Notes: generated by a model not told the origin, from the letters alone. DNA of 64,000 nucleotides from Bradyrhizobium sp. JYMT SZCCT0180 (GCF_018130165.1 NZ_JAFCLZ010000022.1:98696-162695), one strand, 5' to 3'. Counted from the stretch's first letter, positions 26,975 through 35,587 are shown. Program-made: numbers and translations.

Positions 26975-28552
26975 TCAGTTCCTCGTTGCATGGAGATCGC
27001 GCCCGCGCAGGATCGCCTCGACGGTACGGCGCAAGCGTCGGACCGAGCCGCCGCGCCAGGTGCGCGCAACGGCGGCGTGTTCGGCGCCGTCGAGCGAGGG
27101 GACCCAGCTCGCATCGAGTCCGCGTTCCTTGGCGAGATCGGCGATCACGGCTGGCAAGAGCGCATCGAGGTCGCTGGCGGCCGGCTTCGGAAACCTCACC
27201 ACGCGAAACCGGTCGCGGATCGGCGAGGGCAGGGGATCGAGGCTGTTGGCCGTGGCGATGTAGGAAACCTGGGAGACATCTAAGTTCGCCTGCAATGCCG
27301 GATCAGGGTAGCGCGCATTAGTCTCGGACTCGAGGAAGCCGAGCAGGCAGTCCCACAGCCGACCGTAGTCGGCTCGTACCGGTGCCTTCTCAATTTCATC
27401 GAGCAGGATCAGTGGGCTCGCGGTCTTGCCCTGAGCGACAGCGAGGAAGGGATGGCAAGGCTCGGCCGAATACCAGCGCCTGTCGGTACCGCCGAACACG
27501 GCGCCGTCACTTCGGCTGGCGTCGGTACGCCAGACTGTGAGGCCCAGCACCTCCCCGAGGCGCCGCGCGAATCGGGTCTTGCCGCCGCCGGGATCTCCGA
27601 CGAGTAACAGTGGGCGCAGATGGATCGTTACGCGCCCAACAAGGTCAGCGAGCGCAAAATCGATGACGTCGGTCGCGTAGGGGAATTCGAACAAAAGCGT
27701 GGAGCGTACCTCCTGCAGAGGGGGTACTTGGACTAGCGGCAAAGGAGTGTTGATGACGCCCTTCAGCGGGCCGAGGATGTCCTTCAGCTTGGTGTTCTTC
27801 ATCGCCTCGCTGCTTAAGCGTACGACCACCAGATGATGATCGGGCACGGCTTCCGCGGCAGCGGCTGCCTGCACGGGGCCTTCGGCGGCCTCCTCGCCGG
27901 CGTCTTCAGCCTCCTCCAACCGTTTTCGTTCTTCTTCCTCCTTCAGTTTGCGCCGAGCAGCCCTGGCGGCCGCGACGATGCGATGCTCTGCCATGGACCT
28001 TCCGAGGTAGACCGCGTTCGGCGCCGCCGAGACTCCTCTCGACAGCATGTCGGTGCACGCCGGCAGCGCCGCCCAGCCGAAGACGAAGCGCTCGAGATCG
28101 CAGCAGAGGTGCTCCTCGGCGTGGCGCGCGATCGCATGGAAGCCATGGACAAGCGCTTTGCCCACCCGGCGATAGTCCTCGAAGTCAGTCCGATCGCGCG
28201 GTGTGGGTAGGCACAGAAGCCGCACGCAGTCGGCAAGGCTGCGCAATGTTGGCTCGTTCTGGACGACGGCTCGGTGGTCGAGTTCGGCGGCGAGCGCAAG
28301 TCCCGTATCGGCGCCAACGGCCGCGGCCCAGGTCGCGTTATGAGGGAGCTGCGGACAGAGCTCGTCGATCTCGGCGACCAGCCGCTGCTCGAGATAGTCG
28401 GTCTTGTCGGTGATGAGCATGGCGTAACGCAGCAGCCGGGGAAGGCCCTTGAGACGCTCGTTTGCATCCGACGAGTCCGCGGCCGCACCGGTCGAGACCG
28501 CGTCGCCCACTTCCGGCAGATCGATCTCATCGGCGTCGTCGGTTCGGCTCAT
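26975..28552 (-). CDS. AAA+ ATPase (Lon/MoxR-like, no protease domain)
   Basis: 525 aa from ATG 28552, which overlaps the stop of the 46-aa ORF (ATGA). The N-terminal ~240 residues are a helical domain without known motifs. A charged linker (KLKEEEERKRLEEAED) precedes the ATPase core: LLLVGDPGGGKTRFARR (Walker A), LILLDEIEKAP (Walker B), YIATANSLDPLPSPIRDRF (sensor 1 and Arg finger). It resembles Lon's AAA module but lacks the Ser-Lys protease. A remodelling role within this operon is likely. It ends 1 nt before the DUF2130 gene. Confidence 0.75.
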   Translation of the reverse strand: MSRTDDADEIDLPEVGDAVSTGAAADSSDANERLKGLPRLLRYAMLITDKTDYLEQRLVAEIDELCPQLPHNATWAAAVGADTGLALAAELDHRAVVQNEPTLRSLADCVRLLCLPTPRDRTDFEDYRRVGKALVHGFHAIARHAEEHLCCDLERFVFGWAALPACTDMLSRGVSAAPNAVYLGRSMAEHRIVAAARAARRKLKEEEERKRLEEAEDAGEEAAEGPVQAAAAAEAVPDHHLVVVRLSSEAMKNTKLKDILGPLKGVINTPLPLVQVPPLQEVRSTLLFEFPYATDVIDFALADLVGRVTIHLRPLLLVGDPGGGKTRFARRLGEVLGLTVWRTDASRSDGAVFGGTDRRWYSAEPCHPFLAVAQGKTASPLILLDEIEKAPVRADYGRLWDCLLGFLESETNARYPDPALQANLDVSQVSYIATANSLDPLPSPIRDRFRVVRFPKPAASDLDALLPAVIADLAKERGLDASWVPSLDGAEHAAVARTWRGGSVRRLRRTVEAILRGRDLHATRN

Positions 28553-28689
28553 GCCTCGTCCTCCGAGGTGTAGTTGCTGGTCATGCCGGAGGTCGCCGTC
28601 AGTTTCTGCATTCGGGGGATACCGTCGGCGGTAGCCCAGTTGATCGGCAGCACGTCGCGATGCAGGTCTGAAAAGACTTGAACCCTCAT
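28549..28689 (-). CDS. 46-aa stub beginning like a metallophosphoesterase
   Basis: Starts on an ATGA overlap with the upstream 206-aa gene and stops on an ATGA overlap with the AAA gene, so it is embedded in a coupled operon. MRVQVFSDLHRDVLP is a good match to the first strand and D-x-H motif of calcineurin-like phosphoesterases. The remaining ~30 residues do not continue the fold. It is either a relic after an in-frame deletion that kept the coupling, or a small protein with a coincidental start. Confidence 0.5.
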   Translation of the reverse strand: MRVQVFSDLHRDVLPINWATADGIPRMQKLTATSGMTSNYTSEDEA

Positions 28690-29306
28690 GCACTCTCTCC
28701 ATCGTGGCGACGTTCCCGGAAGGCCGTCAACAACACGGTCTCGGCCGCGCGGAACTTGCGTGGATTGCTTGAGTGGCGCAGCCCGTGTGTGTACCAGGAC
28801 GCGGCCAGCTCGGTGGCCAATCCGTGATCGAGGCCGGTCAAGCCGATGACCTGAGCCAGGACCAGCGCAGCCGCTGCGTTCCGCGCGAGCGCGCAGCGGC
28901 AAAGCGCCGTCATCGCGATGTCGATGGTGAGCGTGGTCTCTTCGATCGGCATCAGGGAGAACGCGACGCCGATGGCGGCTGCCGCGTCGCCTGCGAGCGC
29001 GGCCGTGAGATCATCGCCGCCATAGAGCACGCCGATCCGATTCACAGTCGTGAGCAGGGCGATCTGCTCGGCGTCGCGAAACGCATAGGACGGCAGCGTT
29101 CGCCACCAGTGCAGGGGCGAGACATCCGCGGCCTTGAACGGCCACGGACGATCGGGCGGCCTTTTGATCCGCCAGGCCGGGTTGTCGATGAATGCGTTCG
29201 CTGCGATCGATCCACGATCGATCGGGAGCGGGGAGCAAGCGGCGTCGGCGCGGTGGGGTCCCTCGTGCCGGAGCTTGCGCTCCGGCACCTTCGGTTCGTC
29301 GGTCAT
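28686..29306 (-). CDS. Unknown 206-aa protein in GIY-YIG/AAA operon
   Basis: The start ATG 29306 (MTDEPKVPERK) is chosen because the longer frame is GC-driven and overlaps the GIY-YIG gene. There is a 11-nt gap after that gene's stop. The C-terminal ~140 residues are Ala/Leu-rich helices (AAAIGVAFSLMPIEETTLTI, ALVLAQVIGLTGLDHG), soluble-looking rather than membrane. TPR-like or helical-bundle packing is possible. No family is recognised. Confidence 0.55.
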   Translation of the reverse strand: MTDEPKVPERKLRHEGPHRADAACSPLPIDRGSIAANAFIDNPAWRIKRPPDRPWPFKAADVSPLHWWRTLPSYAFRDAEQIALLTTVNRIGVLYGGDDLTAALAGDAAAAIGVAFSLMPIEETTLTIDIAMTALCRCALARNAAAALVLAQVIGLTGLDHGLATELAASWYTHGLRHSSNPRKFRAAETVLLTAFRERRHDGESA

Positions 29307-29317
29307 GGTCGTCACCC

Positions 29318-30250
29318 TTACCACGCGATCAGGATCGGGCGCGGGTAGCGCGGCGGCTGCCACTTGCTCGAGTCGACATGCGCCCCGGTCACGACCTTCG
29401 CCGCGATGGCGGCCGACGGGAAGCGGACGGCGACGCACAGGCGCTCTCGGTCCTCCACGCCGGGGATCGACACCAGCGCCTCGGCGTCCATCAGCTCGTC
29501 GCGGCGCGTCTCGACGATCTGCGGCGCGCTGGGGTTGACCGTGCTGCGGACCTCGGAGCCCGCCATCACCACGAAGCCCTCGGGCGTGGGATAGCCCCTT
29601 GCCCAGAGTTCACCGTAGGCGAGCTCGAGCTCGCTGCCGACCGGCGGCGTCGCGACCACGCCGATCTGCATCGGGCCCGTGTCGTCGAGCCCGATGGCGT
29701 CGGCCTCGACGACCGGGCGACGCTGGCTGGCGAAGTTGGAGCGCAGCACTCGGCACCCGGCGTCGAACAGCAGCCGGTCGCCGTGCTCGACGAAGATGTC
29801 GAGCGATGCCCGCTTGTGGCTGGGCAACTCCAGAAGCTGCGGGTTGGTGCCCTTCATGACATCGACGAGGCCGGCCTGCTCCGCGATCTTGGTGAGGCGA
29901 TACTGCAGATACAGGGCCGCAGTGGTGTCGAACCAGGCGCCTTCGTACCCCGAGATCACGTAGACCTCCCGCGCGAAGGACTTGCTCTGGTCGCGGTAGT
30001 GGTCGGAGAGGCGGCGGCCGACGTTGCCGGTCTCGCCGATATAGGCCGTGCAGTGGTCGGCCAGCACGTAGCAGGCCGGCACGGCGGCGCGGGCCATCGA
30101 CATGTCCTTGATCATCGCCGCCGGGAAGGCGGACACGGTGAGGCGCCCGACATCATCGTGCACCTCACGCAAGCCCTCGATGCCGCCCATCGGACGGTGG
30201 ACATTGGTGCAAGCGGTCTGCACCGAGCTGTTGGCAGAAAAAAGCGTCAT
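29318..30250 (-). CDS. GIY-YIG nuclease with DUF4357 domain
   Basis: 310 aa from ATG 30250. ACYVLADHCTAYIGETGNVG (about residues 60-79) followed by RRLSDH is the GIY-YIG core; the first element reads CYVL in place of GIY, and YIG is intact. The C-terminal region (FVVMAGSEVRSTVNPSAP, RFPSAAIAAKVVTGAHVD) matches DUF4357, which often accompanies GIY-YIG domains. It should nick or cleave DNA. First gene of the coupled operon running to DUF2130. Confidence 0.75.
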   Translation of the reverse strand: MTLFSANSSVQTACTNVHRPMGGIEGLREVHDDVGRLTVSAFPAAMIKDMSMARAAVPACYVLADHCTAYIGETGNVGRRLSDHYRDQSKSFAREVYVISGYEGAWFDTTAALYLQYRLTKIAEQAGLVDVMKGTNPQLLELPSHKRASLDIFVEHGDRLLFDAGCRVLRSNFASQRRPVVEADAIGLDDTGPMQIGVVATPPVGSELELAYGELWARGYPTPEGFVVMAGSEVRSTVNPSAPQIVETRRDELMDAEALVSIPGVEDRERLCVAVRFPSAAIAAKVVTGAHVDSSKWQPPRYPRPILIAW

Positions 30251-30495
30251 GGTGGTTCTCTCTTTCTCGTCAGTTGTGTTTGAGAGATCGAAGAGCCCGG
30301 CACCGTCGAACCTGAGCGAGCACGGCAACCCCGCCGCTAAAGGCGGGGGGCATGCCCGGTCGTCCCGACATTCGCCCTTTCGGCAATGGTCGACACCGCG
30401 TTTGATGCGCCGTGACCTTGCGTGGAGAGCTGGACGGAAGACGAACCGGTCCGTGCAACGCTTGCGCGTCGCCGACGTCGGGCTTCGCGATCCGG

Positions 30496-30786
30496 CTAGT
30501 CGATGGCGGTGGTGGTGGGGGGGGGGGAGGCCTCGCCCAAGCGCGTCGTCGCGCCGTCGACGTCATGGTCTCGCAGCCGGCTCACGCAGTGGGCGGTCTC
30601 GCCGACGTACATGGCCCCGCTGTCCTTCAGGATGTAGAACGCAGGCATGGACGACGCTTCGGTCGCCGGCAGGGCCGGGAACGGGATGGTCGTGACGGGA
30701 ATGGTCTCGGGGCTGCCGGACATGCCGGGGTGCTCCAAGAACGGGGACGGGAACGGCGAATCGCCGTTATACTGGCTCTTAGCCAT
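30496..30786 (-). CDS. Truncated GIY-YIG domain protein
   Basis: 96 aa, ATG at 30786 behind GAGGAG. After a Pro/Ser-rich lead, AFYILKDSGAMYVGETAHCV and SRLRDH form an N-terminal GIY-YIG half-domain like the one in the neighbouring 310-aa protein. The frame then runs into an 11-base homopolymer (11 C on the coding strand) and stops within ~10 codons. Neither other frame clearly continues the domain. It is either a decayed duplicate or a contingency locus. Confidence 0.55.
   Translation of the reverse strand: MAKSQYNGDSPFPSPFLEHPGMSGSPETIPVTTIPFPALPATEASSMPAFYILKDSGAMYVGETAHCVSRLRDHDVDGATTRLGEASPPPTTTAID
30517..30527. repeat. Homopolymeric G11 tract in coding region
   Basis: Eleven consecutive G on the plus strand near the 3' end of the truncated GIY-YIG ORF. 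Tracts of this length slip readily in replication and can switch a gene on or off. It is also a common site of sequencing error. Confidence 0.7.
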
Positions 30787-31010
30787 GATCGACTCCTCAA
30801 TAGTCGGTTGTGGTCAGGCCGTTGTCGTGTGTTGGTAGCACCGGCAGCGGCCGCCTTCGCAGGGATTGCGATCGGCACGACGAATATGGGGTGCCTTGTT
30901 TCCGAATTGCAAGTTCCGCCCCGCTCCGCCGCGCGACATGGTTACTTCGCGTTTACGAATAGCGTTCGCGGGCTCGACACCTCCCGCGCCGCCGGTGGCG
31001 ACAGCAACAT

Positions 31011-31098
31011 TGCAAGCTATCAAGCAAGTTTGCCGGCACGAGAACAATCTATCGAACCAGCAAGCGATCAAGCTATCAAGCTATCAAGCTATTAAGCC
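31011..31098. repeat. Degenerate 8-bp tandem array (copy 1)
   Basis: Eleven consecutive 8-mers in register. They include TGCAAGCT, ATCAAGCA and AGCAAGCG, then three exact ATCAAGCT and ATTAAGCC. The consensus is roughly NNCAAGCT. The array lies about 225 bp upstream of the minus-strand truncated GIY-YIG gene. Not coding: period 8 breaks the reading frame. Confidence 0.65.
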
Positions 31099-31216
31099 AG
31101 CCGGCGTGGGCGTGAGCTATCACGCAAAGAGCGGCAGGTGTGCAGCGTGATGAGTTCGACCGGAGCGCTCACAAGTCAGCGATCTGACTATGGGCGGACC
31201 GGCAAAGCTCGCAGTG

Positions 31217-32413
31217 TCAGCGCAGCCGCGGGTCCTCGCGATAGGTCCATTGATCGATGGCGGCGATTGCCTGAAAAATAGCGCCCGCGCCGGCTTCAAG
31301 CGGATCGTGCTCGACAAGACGCTCACGCGTCCATGCGATCCATTCATCCATTGTCCGATCGCCGACGGGTCCGGTCGCCTCGCCGGCCGCACGCGCCGCC
31401 AACGCCTGCAGGAAGAGGCGCGCGTCTTGTGCCTGCTTCCAGCGTGAAGCGAGCTCCAGGAACCCCTGCAGGCGGTTGCGCTCCCGCAATTGCTCCTGGC
31501 GCTCCTGGTAGCGTTGCATTTCCTCTTCGCGTCGCCGCTGCGCATCTTCCTCTAATTGTCGGCGACGCTCCTGAAGGATCGGCACCGCGGTGACGAAGAC
31601 GGCCGCGATCTCCGGCAACTGCCGTTCGAGCGACTGGTCGGGTGTGTCGATCCAGGACTGGGCGAGGGCAGGATGCAGGCGGGGTTCGATCGATAGCTGC
31701 AGCAGGCCGGTGGGCTGCATTTCCCGCCTCCAGGGGCGCTTTGGATTAGAGCTGCGTTTTGCCTCCTCCTCGGTTAGCAGCCGGCGTACCTGGCGATATT
31801 TTTCCTTGATGGTAAGGACGACCGGCAGCCTTTCGAGTTCCACCGTCGGGCGACCGCGTTCATCCACCTTCGCCGTGTAGCCGTGCCTCTCCAGCGCAAT
31901 GAACAAGGCGCTGAGGAGGCGGTGCCTGCGGCGCTCCATCGCCGTGAAGTCAGGCGGCATGTATTCGCCGCGGTCCCAGGAAGTCTGCTTTGCCTGCTCG
32001 CGCCAGCGCTGGCGCTCGTCGATCCACCCGGCGACGACGCGGTGCGGGTGGGTTAACTTGCCGGGAACCTTGAGCCCGGCGGTCAGCCGACGGGCTACGG
32101 TGAGTGCTTCCAATAGCTCGGGCGGCGTTTGGGGTGGCGGTGGTGCCGGCAGGCTCGGGCTGATTGTTGCCTGCGCCGACGTCCCCTGTCGGATCGCCGG
32201 CAGGGGCACCTGGGTGACCTTCTTGCCGGCCGCTTTCCGGGCCCAGTAGCCTCGTGGCGGATAGGGCACGTGAAGGCGCCCGCAGATCTTGGCAAGACCG
32301 TTGCCGGAAACCCCGTATTGAGCCGCTAGGCGACTTATCGGAGTGGTCCAGACCTGTGCATACAACTCATCGCGGGTAAGCGTGACGGGCTTCTTTGCTT
32401 TTGAGTCGGGCAT
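31217..32413 (-). CDS. Unknown 398-aa HTH-like, coiled-coil protein
   Basis: The start is ATG 32413 (MPDSKAKKPVTLTRDELYAQ); upstream in-frame sequence is the repeat-bearing leader. Residues ~12-60 (LTRDELYAQVWTTPISRLAA, YGVSGNGLAKICGRLHVPYP) have an HTH-like layout followed by PRGYWARKAAGKK. A Pro-rich linker follows (PAPPPPQTPPE). Residues ~280-340 are a Glu/Arg/Gln coiled coil (QRRREEEMQRYQERQEQLRE). A decayed paralogue lies at 58095-59515. It may be a DNA-binding protein of mobile or conflict-related regions; function unknown. Confidence 0.6.
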   Translation of the reverse strand: MPDSKAKKPVTLTRDELYAQVWTTPISRLAAQYGVSGNGLAKICGRLHVPYPPRGYWARKAAGKKVTQVPLPAIRQGTSAQATISPSLPAPPPPQTPPELLEALTVARRLTAGLKVPGKLTHPHRVVAGWIDERQRWREQAKQTSWDRGEYMPPDFTAMERRRHRLLSALFIALERHGYTAKVDERGRPTVELERLPVVLTIKEKYRQVRRLLTEEEAKRSSNPKRPWRREMQPTGLLQLSIEPRLHPALAQSWIDTPDQSLERQLPEIAAVFVTAVPILQERRRQLEEDAQRRREEEMQRYQERQEQLRERNRLQGFLELASRWKQAQDARLFLQALAARAAGEATGPVGDRTMDEWIAWTRERLVEHDPLEAGAGAIFQAIAAIDQWTYREDPRLR

Positions 32414-32911
32414 GTCGTTTAGCTCGCTCGTGGTTGTTTGGTGGGTGTAGGCCGCCGCCGCGCTTGAGCCCGCGGCTCGTCTGCTCTGGCTTGATGCAAG
32501 GAAGGTGCTCAGAACGCTGGCGAGGCTGTCCTGGCGCCGCGGCGCCGTCCGGCTGGCGGTCCCGCCCAGCGTCACGGTGGGCGCCGCCGCGTTCAGGCGC
32601 TGGCAGCCAGCGAGCGAACAAGTGTACAAGCTAGCAATTGAGCAAGTCAGCAAAGTGGACAAGCTAGAGAGCTATCAAGCTAACTAGTTAGGAAGTCAGC
32701 AAGCTAACAAGCGAGCCAGGCAAGCTGCGGCGGCGTCGGGCGGGCAGATGGACGCGGCAGTCCCGGCGGCCGCAGGCGTTAGATACCGTCGGCCGGTCCG
32801 CCCCGGGACTGGCGTTTCGCCGATGTACCAGCATTCGTATCAGACGGCGCCGTGACCAGCGCGAAACGCCTGCAAATTGGGGTACGGAAAGTAACTGGCG
32901 CAGAGTCCTCC
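32170..32911. repeat. Long direct repeat, left copy (flanks eCIS cluster)
   Basis: About 740 bp that can be aligned by eye, with many substitutions and indels, to 59250-60108 in the same orientation. It spans the 5' end of the 398-aa gene, its leader, the 8-bp array and a segment ending in ATTGGGGTACGGAA and GGCGCAGAGTCC. The BTAD regulator and eCIS genes start just to its right. Confidence 0.6.
32609..32726. repeat. Degenerate 8-bp tandem array (copy 2)
   Basis: About fourteen 8-mers of the NNCAAGCT type (AACAAGTG, TACAAGCT, AGCAAGTC, ATCAAGCT, AGCAAGCT, AACAAGCG and others) with one 1-nt slip near 32657. It lies about 200 bp upstream of the 398-aa gene's ATG, the same relative place as copies 1 and 3. 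Confidence 0.65.
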
Positions 32912-33075
32912 TTTATGCCCCATGATACAGTAAGGAGGGCGAACGACCGCAGAAGCCGTCGGCATCGCATCAGAAAACCACAGGATACATTCAGAGATTG
33001 CATTGTGTCCACGACACGATTAGTCTGGCTCAATATTAAAGTCAAAAGCATTGAATAACGTCTTCCTGCGATTTT

Positions 33076-33837
33076 GTGGGGGAGTGCGTGCAGGTTTCAG
33101 TAGAGTTCTTAGGCCGAACGCGCGTGTCGGCAGGCGATAGCGAGATTGCGTTGTCGCGTCAGAGCATTTCGTTCTTGGCGTACCTTGTTTTGTTTCGTGA
33201 GATTGATCACCCTCGCGAAGTTCTCATCGAACACTTTTGGTCGTCAAGCGAGCCTGCCCGTGCAAGGTCATGTCTCGGGACGGCCTTGTCGCGACTGCGG
33301 AATGCCCTGAAGGTCGGCGGATCAAGCTGGCTTGAAGTATCACCCAGAGGCGAACCGCGAATTTGTGTTTCATCGCAAATCTGGTTTGACATTGTCGCAT
33401 TCGAGACCGGAATTTCTCTCGCGCTCGCGGCTCCACCTGGTGAACTGGAGCCGTCGTTGGCGCATCGACTGAGTACCGCGCTTGGCCACTATCGCGGTGA
33501 TCTCCTGCTCGGCTGGTACGACAATTGGGTGCTGATCGAGCGTGAGCGACTGCGCCTGCTTTTGTTGCGCGGTCATCGGCGGTTGATGGGGCATTACTCC
33601 GCCGTCGGGGATATCGAGAACGCGCTTGCGGCGGGTCTGGCGGCGCTCCGGATTGAGCCGTTGCAGGAGCAGGTTCAACAACAGGTGATCGAACTCTATT
33701 TTGCATCTGGGCAACGGGCCGCGGCCATGCGTCAGTACGAACGACTTACGCAACTCCTGAAGGATGAACTTGGTGTAGCGCCTTCCAGGACAACACGGGC
33801 CTTGGTTGAACGTATACGCATTGACCAGACGCTTTAG
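33076..33837 (+). CDS. BTAD/SARP-like transcriptional regulator
   Basis: A 253-aa protein with GTG start 33076 (or GTG 33088). The N-terminal ~95 residues form an OmpR-type winged helix (SISFLAYLVLFREIDHPREV, LSRLRNALKVGG). A bacterial transcriptional activation domain of TPR-like helices follows (LLLGWYDNWVLIERERLRLL, RQYERLTQLLKDELGVAPS, the last being the BTAD hallmark). Such proteins activate linked gene clusters. Its position just before the eCIS genes, same strand, suggests it controls them. Confidence 0.75.
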   Translation: MGECVQVSVEFLGRTRVSAGDSEIALSRQSISFLAYLVLFREIDHPREVLIEHFWSSSEPARARSCLGTALSRLRNALKVGGSSWLEVSPRGEPRICVSSQIWFDIVAFETGISLALAAPPGELEPSLAHRLSTALGHYRGDLLLGWYDNWVLIERERLRLLLLRGHRRLMGHYSAVGDIENALAAGLAALRIEPLQEQVQQQVIELYFASGQRAAAMRQYERLTQLLKDELGVAPSRTTRALVERIRIDQTL

Positions 33838-34181
33838 TACGTCGATCTGCATCTTGCCGGGAATGACTTCAATCGTTGCGTACCACACGCTGGAGCCAGC
33901 TTCAGGGCGATTGATTCGATCCTGAGGTCATTGAGTTCCAGTGACGCGTCGAGGGCTGCCGCCCGGATTGCCCCCCTTTACTTGAAGCTGTCGTCGATGG
34001 GTCGTTTCCGCCGATCACCACCGCCGCGTGGGTGGTGACGCTGCGGTGATCAAGTGGTGGCTGGTCGGTAACGTACGGGTTTCCCCCGGCTTTCACGCAT
34101 GTTGGTGAGAGGTGCCGGGCGGGTGGGAGTGCTCGGCTATCCTGCCAATCGACAAATCAGCACCTCGTTCCTTGAGCGCCC
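33838..34181. other. Intergenic region upstream of eCIS operon
   Basis: 344 bp with no convincing gene. It contains a GC-rich stretch with local dyad symmetry (near 34012-34060, GATCACC and GGTGATC). It may hold the promoter of the eCIS transcript. No clear -35/-10 pair was picked. Confidence 0.3.
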
Positions 34182-34511
34182 ATGGACAACCAAAAAGGGC
34201 CGCCAAACCAAAGGAGTTTCAGCATTCACCTTTGGCTGGAAGTTGAGGGATGGCGCGGACACGTGACTGATGGCCACGGCGAGCATTGGTTCGAGGACGG
34301 TCAATCTCTGCTCGAGTTCATAGGCGAGCGGTGGCGCTTGAATGACGGCACTATTCGCCTTTTGCTGGAAGTTGAGGCGGGCTGCGGTCAAGTAAGCGAT
34401 GGCCCCGGTGTGCATTGCTTCGATGACGGCGAATCCGTGCTCGAGTTCATAAGCGATCGATTGCGTCTCAATCACGGCGTTCCGTTACCCGAATTGAAGG
34501 GCAAGCCGTGA
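34182..34511 (+). CDS. 109-aa protein with internal tandem duplication
   Basis: Two ~37-residue repeats. The first, residues ~16-52, contains LEVEGWRGHVTDGHGEHWF and SLLEFIGERWRL. The second, ~59-95, contains LEVEAGCGQVSDGPGVHCF and SVLEFISDRLRL. Each would form a beta-hairpin and a helix. Its stop overlaps the GTG start of the next gene (GTGA at 34508-34511), tying it to the membrane-protein module and the eCIS operon. No known family. Confidence 0.5.
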   Translation: MDNQKGPPNQRSFSIHLWLEVEGWRGHVTDGHGEHWFEDGQSLLEFIGERWRLNDGTIRLLLEVEAGCGQVSDGPGVHCFDDGESVLEFISDRLRLNHGVPLPELKGKP

Positions 34512-35587
34512 CCGCGATGTCCATATCAATAGTGTGCACGAATTTTGGCGACTGCCGGGTTGCCGATGACAAGGTGCCGCTGTGGAGTGAGCTGCTGGTC
34601 GCATGCCCCAATTGCGGCAAGTCGCTGGCATCGCCGCATCGCGTAACGCTTCAGCCAATTGCCGGGAGCGTCAGGGAAAATAAGAGTGTTCCGGTCGTCG
34701 TCAATGTCAAATTGGGCAACAGATGTTTCCAACCCGGAAAACTAGCGCTTGAGGTCGACCGGAAGGAAATTGGCGACGCCCAGCATGTTGCTGGCGAACC
34801 CAAGGACTATCAGTTCGAAATTGAAGGTCGCCACACGGGAATCTACCGCGTTCGGGCCGTGCTCCAGACGAGCGATGGGCGCATAACCATGTCGAGCGAG
34901 GAGCTGCTGCTCGTCGCGCAACCATCGAACCTCATTGCGCCACTGCTTTGGGCGCTCTTGCTAATTCTGCTCTTGTGTCTGAGCTCGAGTTTGGGATGGT
35001 TCGGCAAACCGCTGTTTGGTTGGGTGCCGCACCCATCGCTCTCATACGCCGCTGATGGTGTTTCCGTTATTTCAGCCTTATTAATTGGCGGGCTGTTGCT
35101 CGATCTCGGCCGCCGCGAAAGAGCATTCGGGCGCGAAGATGCCGGTTTACTGGGTCAGCACCGCTCGCTGGTCAGGTTTCAATCCTACGATCAACTGTCG
35201 GACAAGTTTCCTTACAGCAATCGGATCCTGAACAGAGTGGGAGAGAAGGCAAGCTCGGGCGCCGCTCTGATCACGCTTGGGGCGCTGCCGATCTGCTTCG
35301 CATTCGCCTATCTCGCTGGCATTGCCTTCGGCACTCAGAGGCCATGGGCGACTATAATCGCGTTTGTTGTCACAGCGACCGGCATTTTCTTCGTGGTCAG
35401 GCGCACAGAACTAAAGGGCTCGAGGGGCGAGACCCTGATGACACTGCCTCAAGCTGATGCACCATCGCCGATGATTGCAGTCGCGGATCCGCTGACGGAA
35501 ACAATGCCTGCACAGTCAGCTGGCTCTGTCGCTGCCATGGAGGCGCCGAATGAAAGCGCGGCGCAACCGAACAAGGACAAAGCATGA
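34508..35587 (+). CDS. Zinc-ribbon membrane protein of eCIS operon
   Basis: A 359-aa protein from GTG 34508. VACPNCGKSLA (~35-45), with an earlier Cys, suggests a zinc ribbon or half of one. Residues ~55-135 read as a beta-sandwich (RENKSVPVVVNVKLGNR, HTGIYRVRAVLQTSDGRITM). Four hydrophobic helices follow: LIAPLLWALLLILLLCLSSS, VISALLIGGLLLDL, ALITLGALPICFAFAYLAGI, and TIIAFVVTATGIFFVV. It would sit in the inner membrane with a soluble N-terminal head. It overlaps the next gene by 4 nt (ATGA). Position suggests an anchoring or gating role for the contractile apparatus. Confidence 0.65.
   Translation: MTAMSISIVCTNFGDCRVADDKVPLWSELLVACPNCGKSLASPHRVTLQPIAGSVRENKSVPVVVNVKLGNRCFQPGKLALEVDRKEIGDAQHVAGEPKDYQFEIEGRHTGIYRVRAVLQTSDGRITMSSEELLLVAQPSNLIAPLLWALLLILLLCLSSSLGWFGKPLFGWVPHPSLSYAADGVSVISALLIGGLLLDLGRRERAFGREDAGLLGQHRSLVRFQSYDQLSDKFPYSNRILNRVGEKASSGAALITLGALPICFAFAYLAGIAFGTQRPWATIIAFVVTATGIFFVVRRTELKGSRGETLMTLPQADAPSPMIAVADPLTETMPAQSAGSVAAMEAPNESAAQPNKDKA

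Noticed and set aside
29192..30283. Plus-strand ORF (363 aa) across the GIY-YIG gene
   Set aside because: Antisense shadow in GC-rich sequence; the minus strand has GIY-YIG and DUF4357 motifs.
31011..31098. Possible CRISPR array
   Set aside because: Units are 8 bp and contiguous with no spacers; no cas genes nearby.
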